Shown here: positions 34,277 to 45,473 of the stretch, piece by piece
How positions within the stretch are numbered: the stretch's first letter is position 1
How the letters are laid out: each line of letters starts with the position of its first letter
Source: Rhizopus sp. PT2906
Taxonomy: Eukaryota; Mucoromycota; Mucoromycetes; Mucorales; Rhizopodaceae
Assembly: GCA_025529335.1 (NCBI GenBank)
Contig: JAMYHX010000112.1
Location: 1-64,000, forward strand
Length of the DNA: 64,000 bases
Reading direction: 5' to 3'
Program-made: the position numbers and the translations under genes
Notes under the pieces: generated by a model
The model's input: the letters and a program-made list of their open reading frames with translations, nothing else
What the model was told of the DNA's origin: nothing
The model's database searches: none

Positions 34277-35615
34277 ATGTCGGAAATACTACAAACATCA
34301 TCCATTCCTCTTCATAATCAACAAGCAATAAAAGCAAAACGATTGACAAAGACACGAAACTATGAAGTATATATCGGAAATACTATCTTCTTTTGTGGCG
34401 GACGATTATTGATGAGTAGAGCATTTTGGGCTTTCAGTATATCCATTGTTCTATTATTAGCACCTTCTATCCTATTTTTCATATTTACGTAAGAGATAAC
34501 ATACATACAAGAATAATGCGGGATGATTCATGCTTTAGTTAACAGATGTCCTTGGTTATGGCATAACATGTCACCGGCAGTACCCATCGTGTTTGCATAT
34601 CTGTTTGTTCTCGCTCTTGCTTCCATGCTAAAAACCTCGTGGACAGACCCTGGTGTAAGCTAATCTGTACATGCATCATACGATACACACACAGAAAAAA
34701 AGTAACACCTCTCTTTTTTTTTTCGTAGATTTTACCTAGAAATCTAGACAAGATAGCACAACCAGAGAATCAATCAAGAGAGGATACCTATGGTTATCCA
34801 TACTCCTCCATGTCAGACTATAGCATATTACCTTCACCTAAAGAAGTTATGATCAAGGGCATGCTCGTACGATTAAAATATTGCGAAACATGCTGTATCT
34901 ATAGACCACCAAGAGCAAGCCATTGTAGACAATGTAATAATTGTGTAGGCAGGTAACAATGAACCCCCACATTGTCCTTCAATGAACTGAACAGAGACAT
35001 GCTGATTGTATATAAAACAGAAAACGAGGACCATCACTGTATTTGGTTAAATAACTGTGTTGGCAAGAGAAATTACAAGAGCTTCTTTACTTTTGTTATC
35101 TGTTGTTTCTTGCTTTGCTGTCTTGCTGCAGCATTTTCACTATATCAGGTCATTTTTACAGCACTAGACACTGGATCATTTCAAATAGCCTTACAAAGGG
35201 AACCTGTCAGTTTTGCTGTCGCCTTGTTCTGCCTTATTTTGCTCCTTCCTGTCTCTTGCCTCACTGGGTATCACTGTTTCCTGGTGATGAGAGGTGTAAC
35301 GACACACGAGCAGGTAATGAGACAGTCTTTTTCTAATTTGAGAGATGTAGCTCATTGTTGTATTCTTTTACCATTTTAGTTAAGATCAAATCTGGCTGCA
35401 AACCCATTTGAAGAACACCCTTTCGATTTTGGTAACCCCTTATCCAATATGATTCATGTGCTTTGTAGGCCTCGAAATAAAAGGTATGTTTATAGATGTC
35501 TTAAAAATATACTCATGTCTTTTTTAGTTATATTGGAAGACGTAAATTTGTAGAAGAAATCTATGAGATTGATACGTCAAACGTAAACAATCCCCTTACA
35601 TCATTATCACACTAA
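34277..35615 (+). CDS. ERF2: DHHC palmitoyltransferase, Erf2-like
   Basis: An integral membrane S-acyltransferase; Erf2 with Erf4 palmitoylates Ras in yeast. Exons 34277-34488, 34546-34654, 34729-34948, 35021-35313, 35380-35483 and 35528-35615 give 341 residues. The Cys-rich domain is complete: KYCETCCIYRPPRASHCRQC, NNCVEN, EDHHCIWLNNCVGKRNYKSF. Four membrane segments: two before it (about residues 48-70 and 80-100) and two after (FVICCFLLCCLAAAFSLY; AVALFCLILLLPVSCL). Intron 3 has a GC donor (G|GCAGGT); any GT donor would break the spacing in CVxxxDHHC. The next gene starts only 54 bp after the stop. Confidence 0.9.
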
Positions 35616-35669
35616 TACGAGGTCACACACTCCTCTTTCTCTCCCTCATTTTTTTTTATTTCCTTTTTT

Positions 35670-36411
35670 ATGACTCCTTATATTTTACCTATAGAACCTT
35701 CAGCTAAAGGGTCGATACAGACTGAGCTGCTAATATTGAATAAACTATTGGATGGTGTACGGATTATTACATACAACATCTATTGTGTATATATTTATTT
35801 TCTTTATATATTTATAGGACATATTAGAACTCTCGGCGCGTCTTTTGGATTGCAATGCAACCAAAGCGTTTGTGTTGTCATTCAGCCCTACCACACTATA
35901 CTCACTATTTTTACTTTTCTTTAGTAATAACAAACTAGAAACCAGTACTACACCTCCTCCATCACAACCACCAGAAAGACAGGCTGATTTGACAGATAGA
36001 TTGCTCGAAAAATGTGAGGATTTTGAAACGGTCTGTAATCACATTCAACTTATACTTGAACAAACAAAACAAATACTTGTATTGCAACAGCAACAACAAC
36101 AAGAAAAACAAAAGCAATCTCCACAACAACAACAACAACAACAACAGCAGCAGCAGCAGCAGCAACAACAACAACAACAATCTCAGCAATCAACAGAAAA
36201 ATCGAGTAGCCTAGATCAAGAAATGGACTATACCTTACAAAGCGATGACTTCAACACAGCACCTAATAACATGGAAGAAGAGGAAGACATGGAAGAGTTA
36301 TTACAGATACAAAGAGATCGTCTAGACAGACTACGAAAAGTCATCCTCTTGGGTATGGATGCCGATGCAGCCAAGGCTAATTCAGATAATAAAGAAGATT
36401 TATTGTTTTGA
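35670..36411 (+). CDS. PolyQ coiled-coil protein, possibly Mediator MED29-like
   Basis: Starts MTPYILPIEPSAKGSIQ. One intron (about 35759-35818) joins LLDG to DILELSARLLDCNATK. A second T-rich stretch (about 35880-35925) may be another intron or a hydrophobic insert; it stays open either way. The core LTDRLLEKCEDFETVCNHIQ resembles the MED29 pattern DKCLEEFYALCDQLELCL, but that rests on memory and is weak. A polyglutamine tract of about 30 residues (36082-36190, CAA/CAG mix) follows, then an acidic helix near the C-terminus. The stop overlaps the 3' end of the convergent DUF1279-like gene by 12 bp. Confidence 0.6.
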
Positions 36412-36893
36412 GAGAACACGTCGTCGTATAAACTGAACAGAAGGAGAAATGAGCTTTTCTGCGACCATAGGTGTCATAGCAGCTGAGGCAGCTAAACGAA
36501 CAGGAAGTAATGCCTACTGTTGATGAGTTCCTAATGCTGTTACTTTTTTTTTTTTTTAATTACCTTGACAATGCAGTATGTCGTCACGAGATGAATCATG
36601 ACCTTATTATCTGGTTCAAGTTGCTCATATCCGTAATGCACCCTTACTTTATTAATAAATTTGTTGCCTTCTTCGATAAGAGAACTTGAAAAGGGTATCG
36701 TGATGGAAGACGCATCAAGTGCATAGTAGATGACAGGAAAAGGTGCAATGGCAGTGAGTTCATGAAGCACAGCAAATGCTGTCATGTAAGATCCTGGTTT
36801 ACTCTTGAACTGTTGAGCATATTTTCGATAACCAGTTAACTGAGTACTATAATGTCTTATTGTAAACAGTGGCTGCCTGACACGATGCAACAT
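36400..36893 (-). CDS. Mitochondrial DUF1279/FAM210-like membrane protein
   Basis: Exons 36893-36564 and 36513-36400 give 147 residues. The N-terminus (MLHRVRQPLFTIRHYST) is a mitochondrial targeting sequence. Then comes AVLHELTAIAPFPVIYYAL, a membrane-like segment with the HELTA motif, and after the intron VKALLPVRLAASAAMTP, the VK-x-PxRxxxxxxxTP pattern of DUF1279-type proteins. FAM210 proteins act in mitochondrial translation and membrane biology. The match is by pattern only. The end overlaps the upstream convergent CDS (see 36400-36411). Confidence 0.65.
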
Positions 36894-37101
36894 TATCTTT
36901 CAAAAAAAAAAAAGAAAGAAAGGGGGGGGACGTTTAAACCACAAAGATGACAATTGTAATGTGTGATATTCAACAAACATCGTCTAAAAGGGAAGACATC
37001 AAGAGTCAATCAGTTCATATTGTCTTCATAAGCTCGGAAAAAGTTCAGTTGTGCGTTTATTGAAATACTACTGTACATAATGTATAAAATGCTTTTGTTT
37101 T

Positions 37102-37781
37102 TTAATGATCTTCAGTTAAAGTATCATAGAAGGTCCTTTTCACAGTTGATTTGTATTCTTCAAATTGTCCTTTAAGGTTTTTCAATTCTTCTTGACTTTC
37201 AATCAACATTTGTAGTAATTTCTTTTCAAGTTCGGTCGTAGGCTGGACTTTTTCCAAGTCCAACACGTCCTTTTCTTCTTTTTTTTCTTCGTCTTCTTCA
37301 AAGTCTTCGTCATCATCAAATGCAAATAATAAGGGATCATCTTGTAATACAGGCTGTAAATACTGATCATCACTCAAGAATGACTCTTTTTTATCGAATG
37401 AAGTATTTGTATAATCATCATTTTCTTTTACCTAAGTTTCCTTGACATCATCAGTTGATAAATTTATCACGTTTCCATGTATACACTTACTTGTTGTCGA
37501 ATATAGTTGATCAAACGGATACACTGATAAAAATCCAATCCAAGTCTTTTCCTTGTCTCTTGAAAATCAAATCCATGTACTGATTTCATATGTTCAAACG
37601 CTGCTTTTGTTGATGGCAACACGTCTTTGCAGTACAAGCACTGAACTTGCTCTTCTTCTTCTTCATGCCAATCGTCCCAAGAGTGTTCTATAAACAATTA
37701 TTTGGCTGAGTTGCCATGTAAAAGGGAGTAACAGGCACACAAACCTTGTGGATCGTATTCTTCATAATGTAAATCGTCCAT
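37102..37781 (-). CDS. Stand-alone PRMT3-type C2H2 zinc finger protein
   Basis: Exons 37781-37745, 37687-37491 and 37431-37102 give 187 residues. The finger QCLYCKDVLPSTKAAFEHMK...HGFDF and the following LGLDFYQCIRLINYIR match the N-terminal zinc finger of arginine methyltransferase 3, which recognises ribosomal protein S2 as substrate. Next come an acidic stretch and a coiled coil (TTELEKKLLQMLIESQEELK...) ending KRTFYDTL, where the methyltransferase domain begins in PRMT3. Here a stop follows after TEDH and no catalytic domain is found before the next gene, 200 bp on. It is therefore a substrate-binding module without the enzyme, or a truncated gene. Confidence 0.75.
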
Positions 37782-37958
37782 CTTGTCAAAAGTTTAACAA
37801 AGAAGAAAGAAAGAAAAAAAAAAAAGAACGGTCACAAACACGCCCCCCTTCTCTCTCTCTCTCTTTTTATTTGAGCCACACAACAATATAAATACGCGCC
37901 GCGTCCCCTAAAAAAAAATACGCGCGCTTCTCTCTCTTTTTTATTGTGTGTGTTCAAA

Positions 37959-39934
37959 ATGACAGCTAGATATAGTGAAACAGCGATCGCTAATTTGTAT
38001 GGTCTTAATTCCAGTGATCGTGAAGTTATTCAAGAGAGTAAAGTGTTTTTTGGTCATCATTCTGTCTTTAACTAAACATATGTAGTTGGCTCCATTTGTC
38101 AAATATTCTCCATGACACCAGAGCAAGTTAAATTCAAATGGGAAGCGTTTGCCTTGAATGCCAACATCTCTTTAACACCTTCTGCTGCTTATATAAGATT
38201 ATTAAAAAATAATCTACAAAGAGAATTCAACAGAACACTTAAAAAGAGACGAACAGGAGGGGTCAGTACGAATGAACGTATTGTGACAAAGAGAGCAGTC
38301 ATGCCCGTTGATCTATCAGCATATGGTCTTGACTTTACGACTACACATGATGATCTTGATACAGCCACACATGTATCCACTGTCCAAGATTCAGATACAA
38401 AACTGTAAAAAAAAAAACTTAAAAGAAATGCATATATTGATCTTTCATGTATAGATCACCAGAAACACATCGATTCTTGAATAGACCCGAACCATATCAT
38501 TTGGACGGACAATATAATGGACAACTCTTACGTCGTGGAATTGTAGTTGATGATCATCCTCAGATCTCGCTCAAGTATTTGCAAAAGCCGATCGAACCTT
38601 ACCGCTACATGTTTGAAAAGATCCGCGAAAGGGCCGATGAGTCGAATGATAGGCTTGATTATATGGGAGAGATGTTATCAAACTATTATCAAAAGACATT
38701 TTCAAACCCTGTTCGACAGAATCAAGAAACCATCTTTGCGTTTGGTCGTATTTGCTCAGACACAAACGAAGGTAAATTGAACGAGCAGTCGGTATTATTA
38801 GAGACGTCAAAAGAACTAGGTATGGGCAAAAGAGTCAGATTGGACATTGAACGTTTGCAGGACTATGCCTTGTTTCCTGGTCAGGTTGTGGCTGTAGAAG
38901 GTATCAATCATCATGGACACTCATTTAAAGTTGAGAGCATTTATATGGCAAGTATTTTTTTTTTAATTTTTCGACAAATGAAGGGGTAACTTATGACGTT
39001 ATTAGCCACCTGTTCCTCCAAAGATTGATTCATCTAAATTGGAGTTTGTCAACAACGAAGGGAAGCCTCTCGAGATGATCACAGCGGTTGGACCTTTCAC
39101 ATTAGATGGAGACTTATCCTTTAAGCCCTTGGAAGCACTCGTTCAAAAGTGTATAGAAGACAGACCAGATATTGTGTTGTTGATGGGACCGTTTATACCA
39201 GCAACACATCCAATGATTGCTCGTGGAAAGATATCAACATCACCCGAAGATCTTTTTCGACAACAGATTGAAGTACGACTGAAGAACCTTTTAGATACGT
39301 GTACTAATACACAGATATTACTGATGCCACATGCAAACGATATGACACACACCTATCCATTGTTTCCTCAACCTCCTTTCAAGAACCTGCAGCATGACCC
39401 ACGTATTAAACTGTTGAGCAATCCTTCTAATATCAGTATCAACGGACATGTCTTTTCTATTGCAAATATCGATATCTTGTTTCGATTAGCTAAGCAAGAA
39501 GTATACAAGTAAAATACACTTATGCACAAGATTGTATATAAATATTTGTATTTACACTTTTTGATAGATCTTCAGCACCCGTAGACCGATTTAGTCGGCT
39601 TTTACTACACTTGTTTCAACAACACACTTATTATCCACTAGTGCCCACTGCAGAAGAAGATAGTATTGACTCATCACGATTGGTTGACATACAGATATCA
39701 TGGAAACCAGACATCTTGATCATTCCCTCACAGTTTAAACATTTTGTCAAGGTAATAACGATAATAATTAAACGAAATGATGATTTACGAGTATTATAGA
39801 ATGTGGAACAAGTTGTCTGTATCAACCCTGGACACTTGACAAAGCATCAATCTGCTGGCAGCTATGCACGAGTGATTTTATATCCAACGGATGACATCAA
39901 TGAACGTGTTCGCGTAGATTTATTCAAGTTGTAA
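37959..39934 (+). CDS. POL12: DNA polymerase alpha-primase subunit B
   Basis: The regulatory B subunit of the primosome, acting at replication initiation. Exons 37959-38037, 38086-38404, 38455-38947, 39006-39508, 39568-39751 and 39800-39934 give 570 residues (human POLA2 598). The OB domain holds RLQDYALFPGQVVAVEG; the inactive phosphoesterase domain holds RPDIVLLMGPFIP, LLMPHANDM, YPLFPQPPF, then PDILIIPSQFKHFVK and INPGHLTK. Intron 3 uses a GC donor (ATG|GCAAGT), with the same seven bases at the junction as PPIL4 intron 1. The catalytic acids of true phosphoesterases are lacking, as usual in this family. The stop lies 16 bp from that of LAMTOR1 on the other strand. Confidence 0.93.
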
Positions 39935-39950
39935 AAAAAATAAATAAACT

Positions 39951-40602
39951 TTAATAAGCCTTTATCGAACTATTGTTTGTGTCGGTCATTGTGAGATGAA
40001 TGACGATATCACCCACTGGATCAATATCGATATGCTGAATTGCTTCCTGTAGTTCATCCATGGTTTGATAGAACCAGTCTACTTGGCTATCGTCCATTCC
40101 ACCATAAGGCTTTGCATTGGTTAAAATATCCAAGACGTTATTGTTATTTGTGGTATCTGTTACAGCATCTGACTTTAACTGTATCTGTTGGAGTAACTGC
40201 TGATATCGATCGACTCGTTCCTGCAGGTCTGTCTCTTGAAGTGGATCTGTTTGTGTGTTTGATATATCAATCAAATTTCTATTGTAAAAAGTAAGAACGA
40301 GTATGTATGTGTGTTTAATATTGAACTTACTGTGTGGTCTTGTCAATGATATTGTTCCAAAATTCTTGTTCCTTTTGCACATCGATAGTTTCGCATGTCT
40401 GGTAGTTGACTCGACTATGTTGTTTATTAATATATAATCATTGTTAGATGATTTTTTTTTTTTTTTACTTGTCATTGGTGAGATGTTCATTAAGCAAAGG
40501 AGCATTAATGTCATCCTATAAGCTCAAGTTCAGTATACATTGCGTATACTAGTATAGCTTTCTTACTTCGTCTTGGTCTACTTTGCTACTGCAACAGCCC
40601 AT
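39951..40602 (-). CDS. LAMTOR1: Ragulator/EGO complex subunit LAMTOR1-like
   Basis: Lipid-anchored scaffold that holds Rag GTPases on the vacuole/late endosome for TORC1 signalling. Exons 40602-40567, 40515-40469, 40414-40331 and 40278-39951 give 164 residues. MGCCSS is a dual-acylation signal: Gly2 for myristoylation, Cys3/Cys4 for palmitoylation. NAPLL follows. The conserved helix EQEFWNNIIDKTTQNLIDIS matches ILAKTASNIIDVS of human LAMTOR1, then ERVDRYQQLLQQI. The C-terminal part QVDWFYQTMDELQEAI is less conserved. It diverges from the phosphatase gene by 176 bp. Confidence 0.8.
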
Positions 40603-40778
40603 ATGTTGCTTTACTAAAAATATATATAAAAAATAGAGAGAGAGAGAGGGAGAAAAAAAAAAAAGGCAAAATAATGCCGACAAGCAACGTCATATGCAAT
40701 TTCTTATAATTTCTTTGTTGCTCTTTTTTGTTATTATTGTTGTCATTGCCTTTCTTCCTTTCTTTCTTTCTTTCAACA

Positions 40779-41827
40779 ATGGTATCAACAAGGTATCAGC
40801 AGAGACAAGAAAAAAGTAGAAACAAAGAAGAAGAATCCATGTTGGTAGAGGATCCTCCTTTACTGACAATATCACGTTCAAAGGATTCCTTGGAAGAACA
40901 AAATGAAGTTGCTGTAAGATTAGACGCCTTTTTAGAACAATTAGACGAGTAATGAATAGATCTATTTGAGAGTTACCTGTTTTTGTTTTGTTCAAACTTT
41001 TGATTAGTTATGAATGTTCTACTTTGGATGCTCTTGTTGCTCGTTGGCCGTCATTGTATAAACGTTTGAAAGGCATGAAACCTCATTTACCTCCTAAAAA
41101 GGATGATACACGCCCTACCTTAGGTGAGAACATATTTGAGAAAAAAAAAGGCTCTTTACATTAAATTTCAATACAGTTCTTGACTTGGATGAAACGTTAT
41201 TACATACTTATCGAGGTGAAGTCGCTTTAAAACAAGTGGACTATGTTATTTATGCACAGGACGGACATAGTTGCTTACTTGCAGGGACCTTAAGACCAGG
41301 CGTATTTGATTTTTTAAACTGGGCTGCAAGTTACTTTGAAGTGGTCGTTTGGACTGCAGGAACCGAAGATTATGCAGCCATGGCTCGTAGCTGTCTTGAT
41401 CCTGATGACAAGCTTATCACGTAAGATTTGGTTTTGGTATGAATGTAAAGACTAAAATCTCGATTATAGACACATGCTAACTAGGAAATCATGTATTCGA
41501 ATGAGATCAGCGTCAACAAAGGAAGTGCTCTATATCAAAGACCTTTGTGCCCTCGGTCGTGACTTGTCTAAAACCTTCCTCATAGACAACACGCCTCATG
41601 CTGCAACTTTAAACTTGAGCAACTTGATTCCAATCGAGTCATTTGTAGGCAACAGGTCAGATACTGAGTTAATAGAATTGAAGAAATTCCTTGAAGCAAA
41701 TCTCGTTCGATTGATAGATAAAAAGCATGACATGAGGATTATCTTACATCGACAGTTTAACTTGAAGCGAAGAATACGTGAACGTATTACTCATTGGAGA
41801 CGAGAGCAGCAATCAAGACAACAATAG
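40779..41827 (+). CDS. NIF/FCP1-like HAD phosphatase
   Basis: A small CTD-type phosphatase. Exons 40779-40948, 41008-41123, 41177-41420 and 41470-41827 give 295 residues. The nucleophile motif is LDLDETLLH (DxDxT/V). Further blocks are LRPGVFDFL, VVVWTAGTEDYA, YIKDLCALGRDL and TFLIDNTPHAATLN. The N-terminal 90 residues are charged, with no membrane segment, so it is unlike Nem1/Psr1, which are membrane-bound. The C-terminus is basic (RRIRERITHWRRE). The target protein cannot be told; SCP-type RNA polymerase II CTD phosphatases are the nearest kind. Confidence 0.85.
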
Positions 41828-42210
41828 TCATTATAAAAAAGCCTTTGTAAATATATCCATCCATTATGCACATAAATAAATAGAGTATATGACTTCATTT
41901 TTCGTTTAAATTTATTATATAAAAAATGATGGCAATATGCCGAGATGCTCACAAAGGAGCGATGCCTGCAAACACACATGGTGTGTTGTAGTGAGCAAAA
42001 GCTCGTTCCGTCCTTCTCAAGGGGATCGCCAAAGATCTCTCCTTTCTATATTCCATGTCAGACCCACATATCGCCTTTTTATAAAAAAAGAGAAACTTAC
42101 CGTTATGCACAAAGAGAAAAAAGAGGAAAAAGAAAAAGTTCTCTTTTATAGTTTTGTCGGAACACGAAAAATGTAAAAGTGGCTTTTAGACAACATTTTA
42201 TTACAATTCT

Positions 42211-42662
42211 TTATACAATTCTAGGAGCAAGCGAAACAGCCTTCATCCAATTCTTTGTCCTTAATTCAGCAGCAACAACACCTAATATACGAGTGCCTAA
42301 AGGTTCTTTCTTTTGGTTTAATAAAATACAAGCATTATCATCAAAACGAATCGTGCGTCCGTCAGGTCGTGTCATTTCTTTCTTTGTACGAACAACAAGT
42401 GCATGTCGAACATCACCTTTCTTTACTTTTTGTGTTGCTGCCTGAGTTCCTACAATACTTGGGTTGATGGGTCTAGCACGTTTGACAACGCACACAATTT
42501 CATCTCCTAATGTTGATCATCAGTCTTTCTTTTTTTTTTTCGTTCTTTTTCTTCTTCTTTACCTGCTCTGGCAAAACGTGCACCGTTCATGACTCGAATA
42601 CATTCTGCAATAATGGCTCCAGAGTTGTCAATGACATTTAATGTTCCCTTTAATCCAATCAT
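42211..42662 (-). CDS. MRPL38: Mitochondrial ribosomal protein uL14m
   Basis: Bacterial-type L14 of the mitochondrial large subunit. Exons 42662-42563 and 42506-42211 give 131 residues. Sequence blocks: MIGLKGTLNVIDNSGA, ECIRVMNG, GDEIVCVVKRARP, KVKKGDVRHALVVRTKKE, RFDDNACILLN and GTRILGVVAAELR. The bacterial-like sequence (not eukaryotic uL14) shows the mitochondrial destination. No clear cleavable presequence is visible, as in the yeast counterpart. Confidence 0.92.
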
Positions 42663-42909
42663 TTTTTTTACTGTAAACAATTAAAAGAAAGCAGCCCTTA
42701 TTTCTTCTCTCTCTGTCACCCAGGGTAAAGAATGGCATCCGCTTATACCCTCGCTACGTAAGCGGATTTTAAAATTGTAATTTCTATATATGGACGAATA
42801 TTTTAAGCCATCAAAAGCCACCCTAGCCGTTGTACCTGAAAGTTAATTCACAATGATAATCATGAAAAATACTTTCTTTTAGCTGTATTCATTCAATAAC
42901 GCAATAAAC

Positions 42910-43842
42910 ATGTCTTTTATATTACGTATCAACCCTTATAAGTCTATCCCTCAAAATATTGAGGTATCTATTTCGAAAATGCAAGAGGTTGTTGATACCT
43001 TTCCTGATACATATGCTGTGAAGTGAAAGGTTGGAAAGCTTTATAAACCTAGGTGAAGATTAGGAAACACCTGACTTGGACGCCAACGACAACCCCAATA
43101 AAGAAAAGAAAAAGATATGTTTCTCATTTCTGGTACAAGACATATTGCTGTCATAGGTCTGGGTGAGAAAGAAAAGCCCAAGAATGACCTAGGAGGAAAG
43201 TCAGGTCAAATAAGAGAAGTACAGAAGACATCCAAAAAGATAAACTGTCCCGCTACCATGAAAGCTAATTGCTATAAGTCTAAACCGGAAGAAGTAGTTT
43301 TTACATTTATTAATGATCACAACCATACAGAGACGTGCTGATCCTCCTCCACCACCTCCCCCTTCTCCTTCTCCACCACCACCACCACCACCACCTTTAC
43401 CTCCAGACGCTCGGACCTCGTATTACACTAGCAAATGCAAACTCACTCTTTACAAAGTATGTTTGTTAAATTGACTTACAACAATATCTAATACTAAATT
43501 TATTTGTATGCACGCATTAGAATTATTTCCGATTGATATCTGAAGAGTTCTTTGTTCTTTGACGGGATGCAATCAACTTTACACTTTTAATCGTAATTCG
43601 ATATCTTAACACTCAGCAAGTTGAACTTGTAGCTACCTATACGAGAAATTTGGGTGATGTACAGCGGAGATTACGGCAACTCAACCGTGATTTACCACTT
43701 GCACAAGAATTACAAGATGAGTTGCTTGGTCTACAGCAAACGTTTAACGACATAAATGTTGCCCAAGGCGGATTGCAAGATCACCCTAGGCAAAATAAAT
43801 CGTTTGATGGATCAATTAATATAATTGCAGCAAAACTTTGAA
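42910..43842 (+). pseudogene. FAR1/MULE-like transposon relic with polyproline tract
   Basis: Pieces in one direction: 42910-43026 (SISKMQEVVDTFPDTYAVK, then stop), 43117-43341 (KKINCPATMKANCY... INDHNHTE), a CCA/CCT polyproline tract (43342-43405), and a helical piece at 43650-43841. The CPA...HNH block is the WRKY-GCM1-like zinc-binding domain of FAR1/Mutator transposases. Stops separate the pieces and no DDE domain is seen. Confidence 0.5.
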
Positions 43843-43982
43843 CAACTAGTCTGGCAGCCTGGTAGTCCGGCTTTCTGAGCGATTTAACTACAGCTTAAAA
43901 TGTTGGGACACAAGTACATAGCTGTCACTTTCGCCTCCTTTTTTTTTTTTTTTTTTTTTTTTTCTTTTCAGCTTCTTTTTCT

Positions 43983-44647
43983 ATGCCTAAATTCAGTCTT
44001 ATTGTTGCAGCTACCGAAGAACTTGGCATTGGTTACTTGAATAACTTGCCATGGCGTCTTCCCAAAGACATGGCATTTTTTAAGCAAGTGACAACAAAGA
44101 TACCCAAGAATGTAGTGAACAAAGAGAATGTTCAGAATGCAGTCATCATGGGGCGTGTCACTTGGGAATCTATTCCACCCAAGTTTCGTCCTTTAGAAAA
44201 TCGATTAAACATTGTGATATCAAGAAATCCTTCCTATGATTTGTAAAAGAAAAAAAAAGCTCATCAAGAAAATACGTCCTTTCTCTACTTATACGCATAT
44301 ACTATAGACAATTAGCCGATGATAATCAAAATGTCATTCTAGTCAGTTCCTTTGAGGAGGCATTGAAAAGAATTGACGAAACCAAGAATCCACGTGTGTT
44401 TGTGATTGGAGGAGCACAAATGTATAGGATGGCTATCCACAACCCAGAATGCGATAGCATTATATTGACAAGAATCAAAACCCAAGTGAACTGTGATACG
44501 TTCTTCCCAGAGATTAACATAAAGAACTATCGCTTAGCAGAACATAAAGAACTAGAAGAGTATGTTGAAGGAACTGTGCCTGAAGGCGTTCAAGAACATA
44601 AGGACATGAAATATGAATTCACATTTTATAAAAGAAGATCATTTTAA
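43983..44647 (+). CDS. DFR1: Dihydrofolate reductase
   Basis: Reduces dihydrofolate to tetrahydrofolate with NADPH. Exons 43983-44242 and 44308-44647 give 199 residues. Active-site and cofactor blocks: GIGYLNNLPWRLPKDMAFFK (Trp-Arg loop), NAVIMGRVTWESIP, RLNIVISRN, RVFVIGGAQMYRMAI, then DTFFPEI. The start follows a 25-nt T-run, a typical promoter feature here. Its stop overlaps the stop of CAB5 on the opposite strand (9 bp shared). Confidence 0.96.
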
Positions 44648-45473
44648 AGTAGCAATCACATCGCCTATAGAACGTAATAAATAAGGCACAAGCTGTGTAA
44701 AGACATAGAGCGTGATAGTAACCGCGAGAGGAGGTCCAGCATATTCCAATAACCAAGTCAACGTAGAGGGTCGAACCTTGTTTATCATGTTTTTTACTTG
44801 TATCTCAAGCTGCTTTAAATCTGTCGAATTATCAATCACAATATCTGCCTTTTCTACTTTTTCTGACATGGGCATCTGTGCCTTGATACGTTGCATAGCT
44901 TGTTCATCTGTCATGTTGTCTCTTTTTTTTAGTCGTTGTAGTTGCAAATTATCTGAGCTATAATGTATGAAAGAGAAGGGATTAGTATATGTGTATATCT
45001 TTTATAAAGAATATATTTATGTACCAGTATACAACCACTGTATAACTCATGAATTTATCCAGTTTGCTTTCAATCAGTAAGGGCACGTCGAATACCACAA
45101 GGTCTGCACCTCTTAGCCAATATTTAAACGCTTGTTTCAACATTTCTAATCGGACATAAGGATGTGTACATTTGTTTAATATCTTGCGTTTTTCAGGATC
45201 TTGAAAGATGATTTGGCCCAGTTTGGGTCGATCAATACGACCATCACTCAAGAAAACTTGATCTCCAAAATGCTGACGAATGAGTGCATTTGACTTTGTT
45301 CCAGGCTCAACGACATCTCGTGCAATCTTGTCTGCATCAATAATGGGTATACCTTGTTCTGCTAATAGTCGAGAGACAGTTGACTTGCCTGTATTCATCC
45401 TGTTAGTTAAACTCTCACTCTATATATAATATATACCTGTGGATATTCCGCCTGTTAAGCCTACAAGTTTCAT
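44639..45473 (-). CDS. CAB5: Dephospho-CoA kinase
   Basis: Last step of coenzyme A synthesis. Exons 45473-45437, 45388-45025 and 44957-44639 give 239 residues. The P-loop GGISTGKST is split by intron 1 (ACA G|GC AAG). Other motifs: IIDADKIARDVVEPG, CTHPYVRLEMLKQAF, VVFDVPLLIES, VVVYCSDNLQLQRL, RDNMTDEQAMQRIKAQMP, ADIVIDNS. The C-terminus has a membrane segment (about residues 205-230, PPLAVTITLYVFTQLVPYLL), as fungal Cab5 often does, so it is probably anchored to the outer mitochondrial membrane or lipid droplets. Confidence 0.93.

Noticed and set aside
33625..34317. Cluster of 60-80 codon frames rich in Phe, Ser and Lys
   Set aside because: Produced by T- and A-runs in intergenic DNA; no domain and no consistent splicing.
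36062..36195. Poly-Leu and poly-Asn frames across the CAA/CAG tract
   Set aside because: Other readings of the polyglutamine tract of the plus-strand gene.
38948..38990. Direct read-through of POL12 exon 3 (ASIFFLIFRQMKG)
   Set aside because: It ends at a stop and breaks the VESIYM-PPVPPK junction; a GC-AG intron restores the family sequence.
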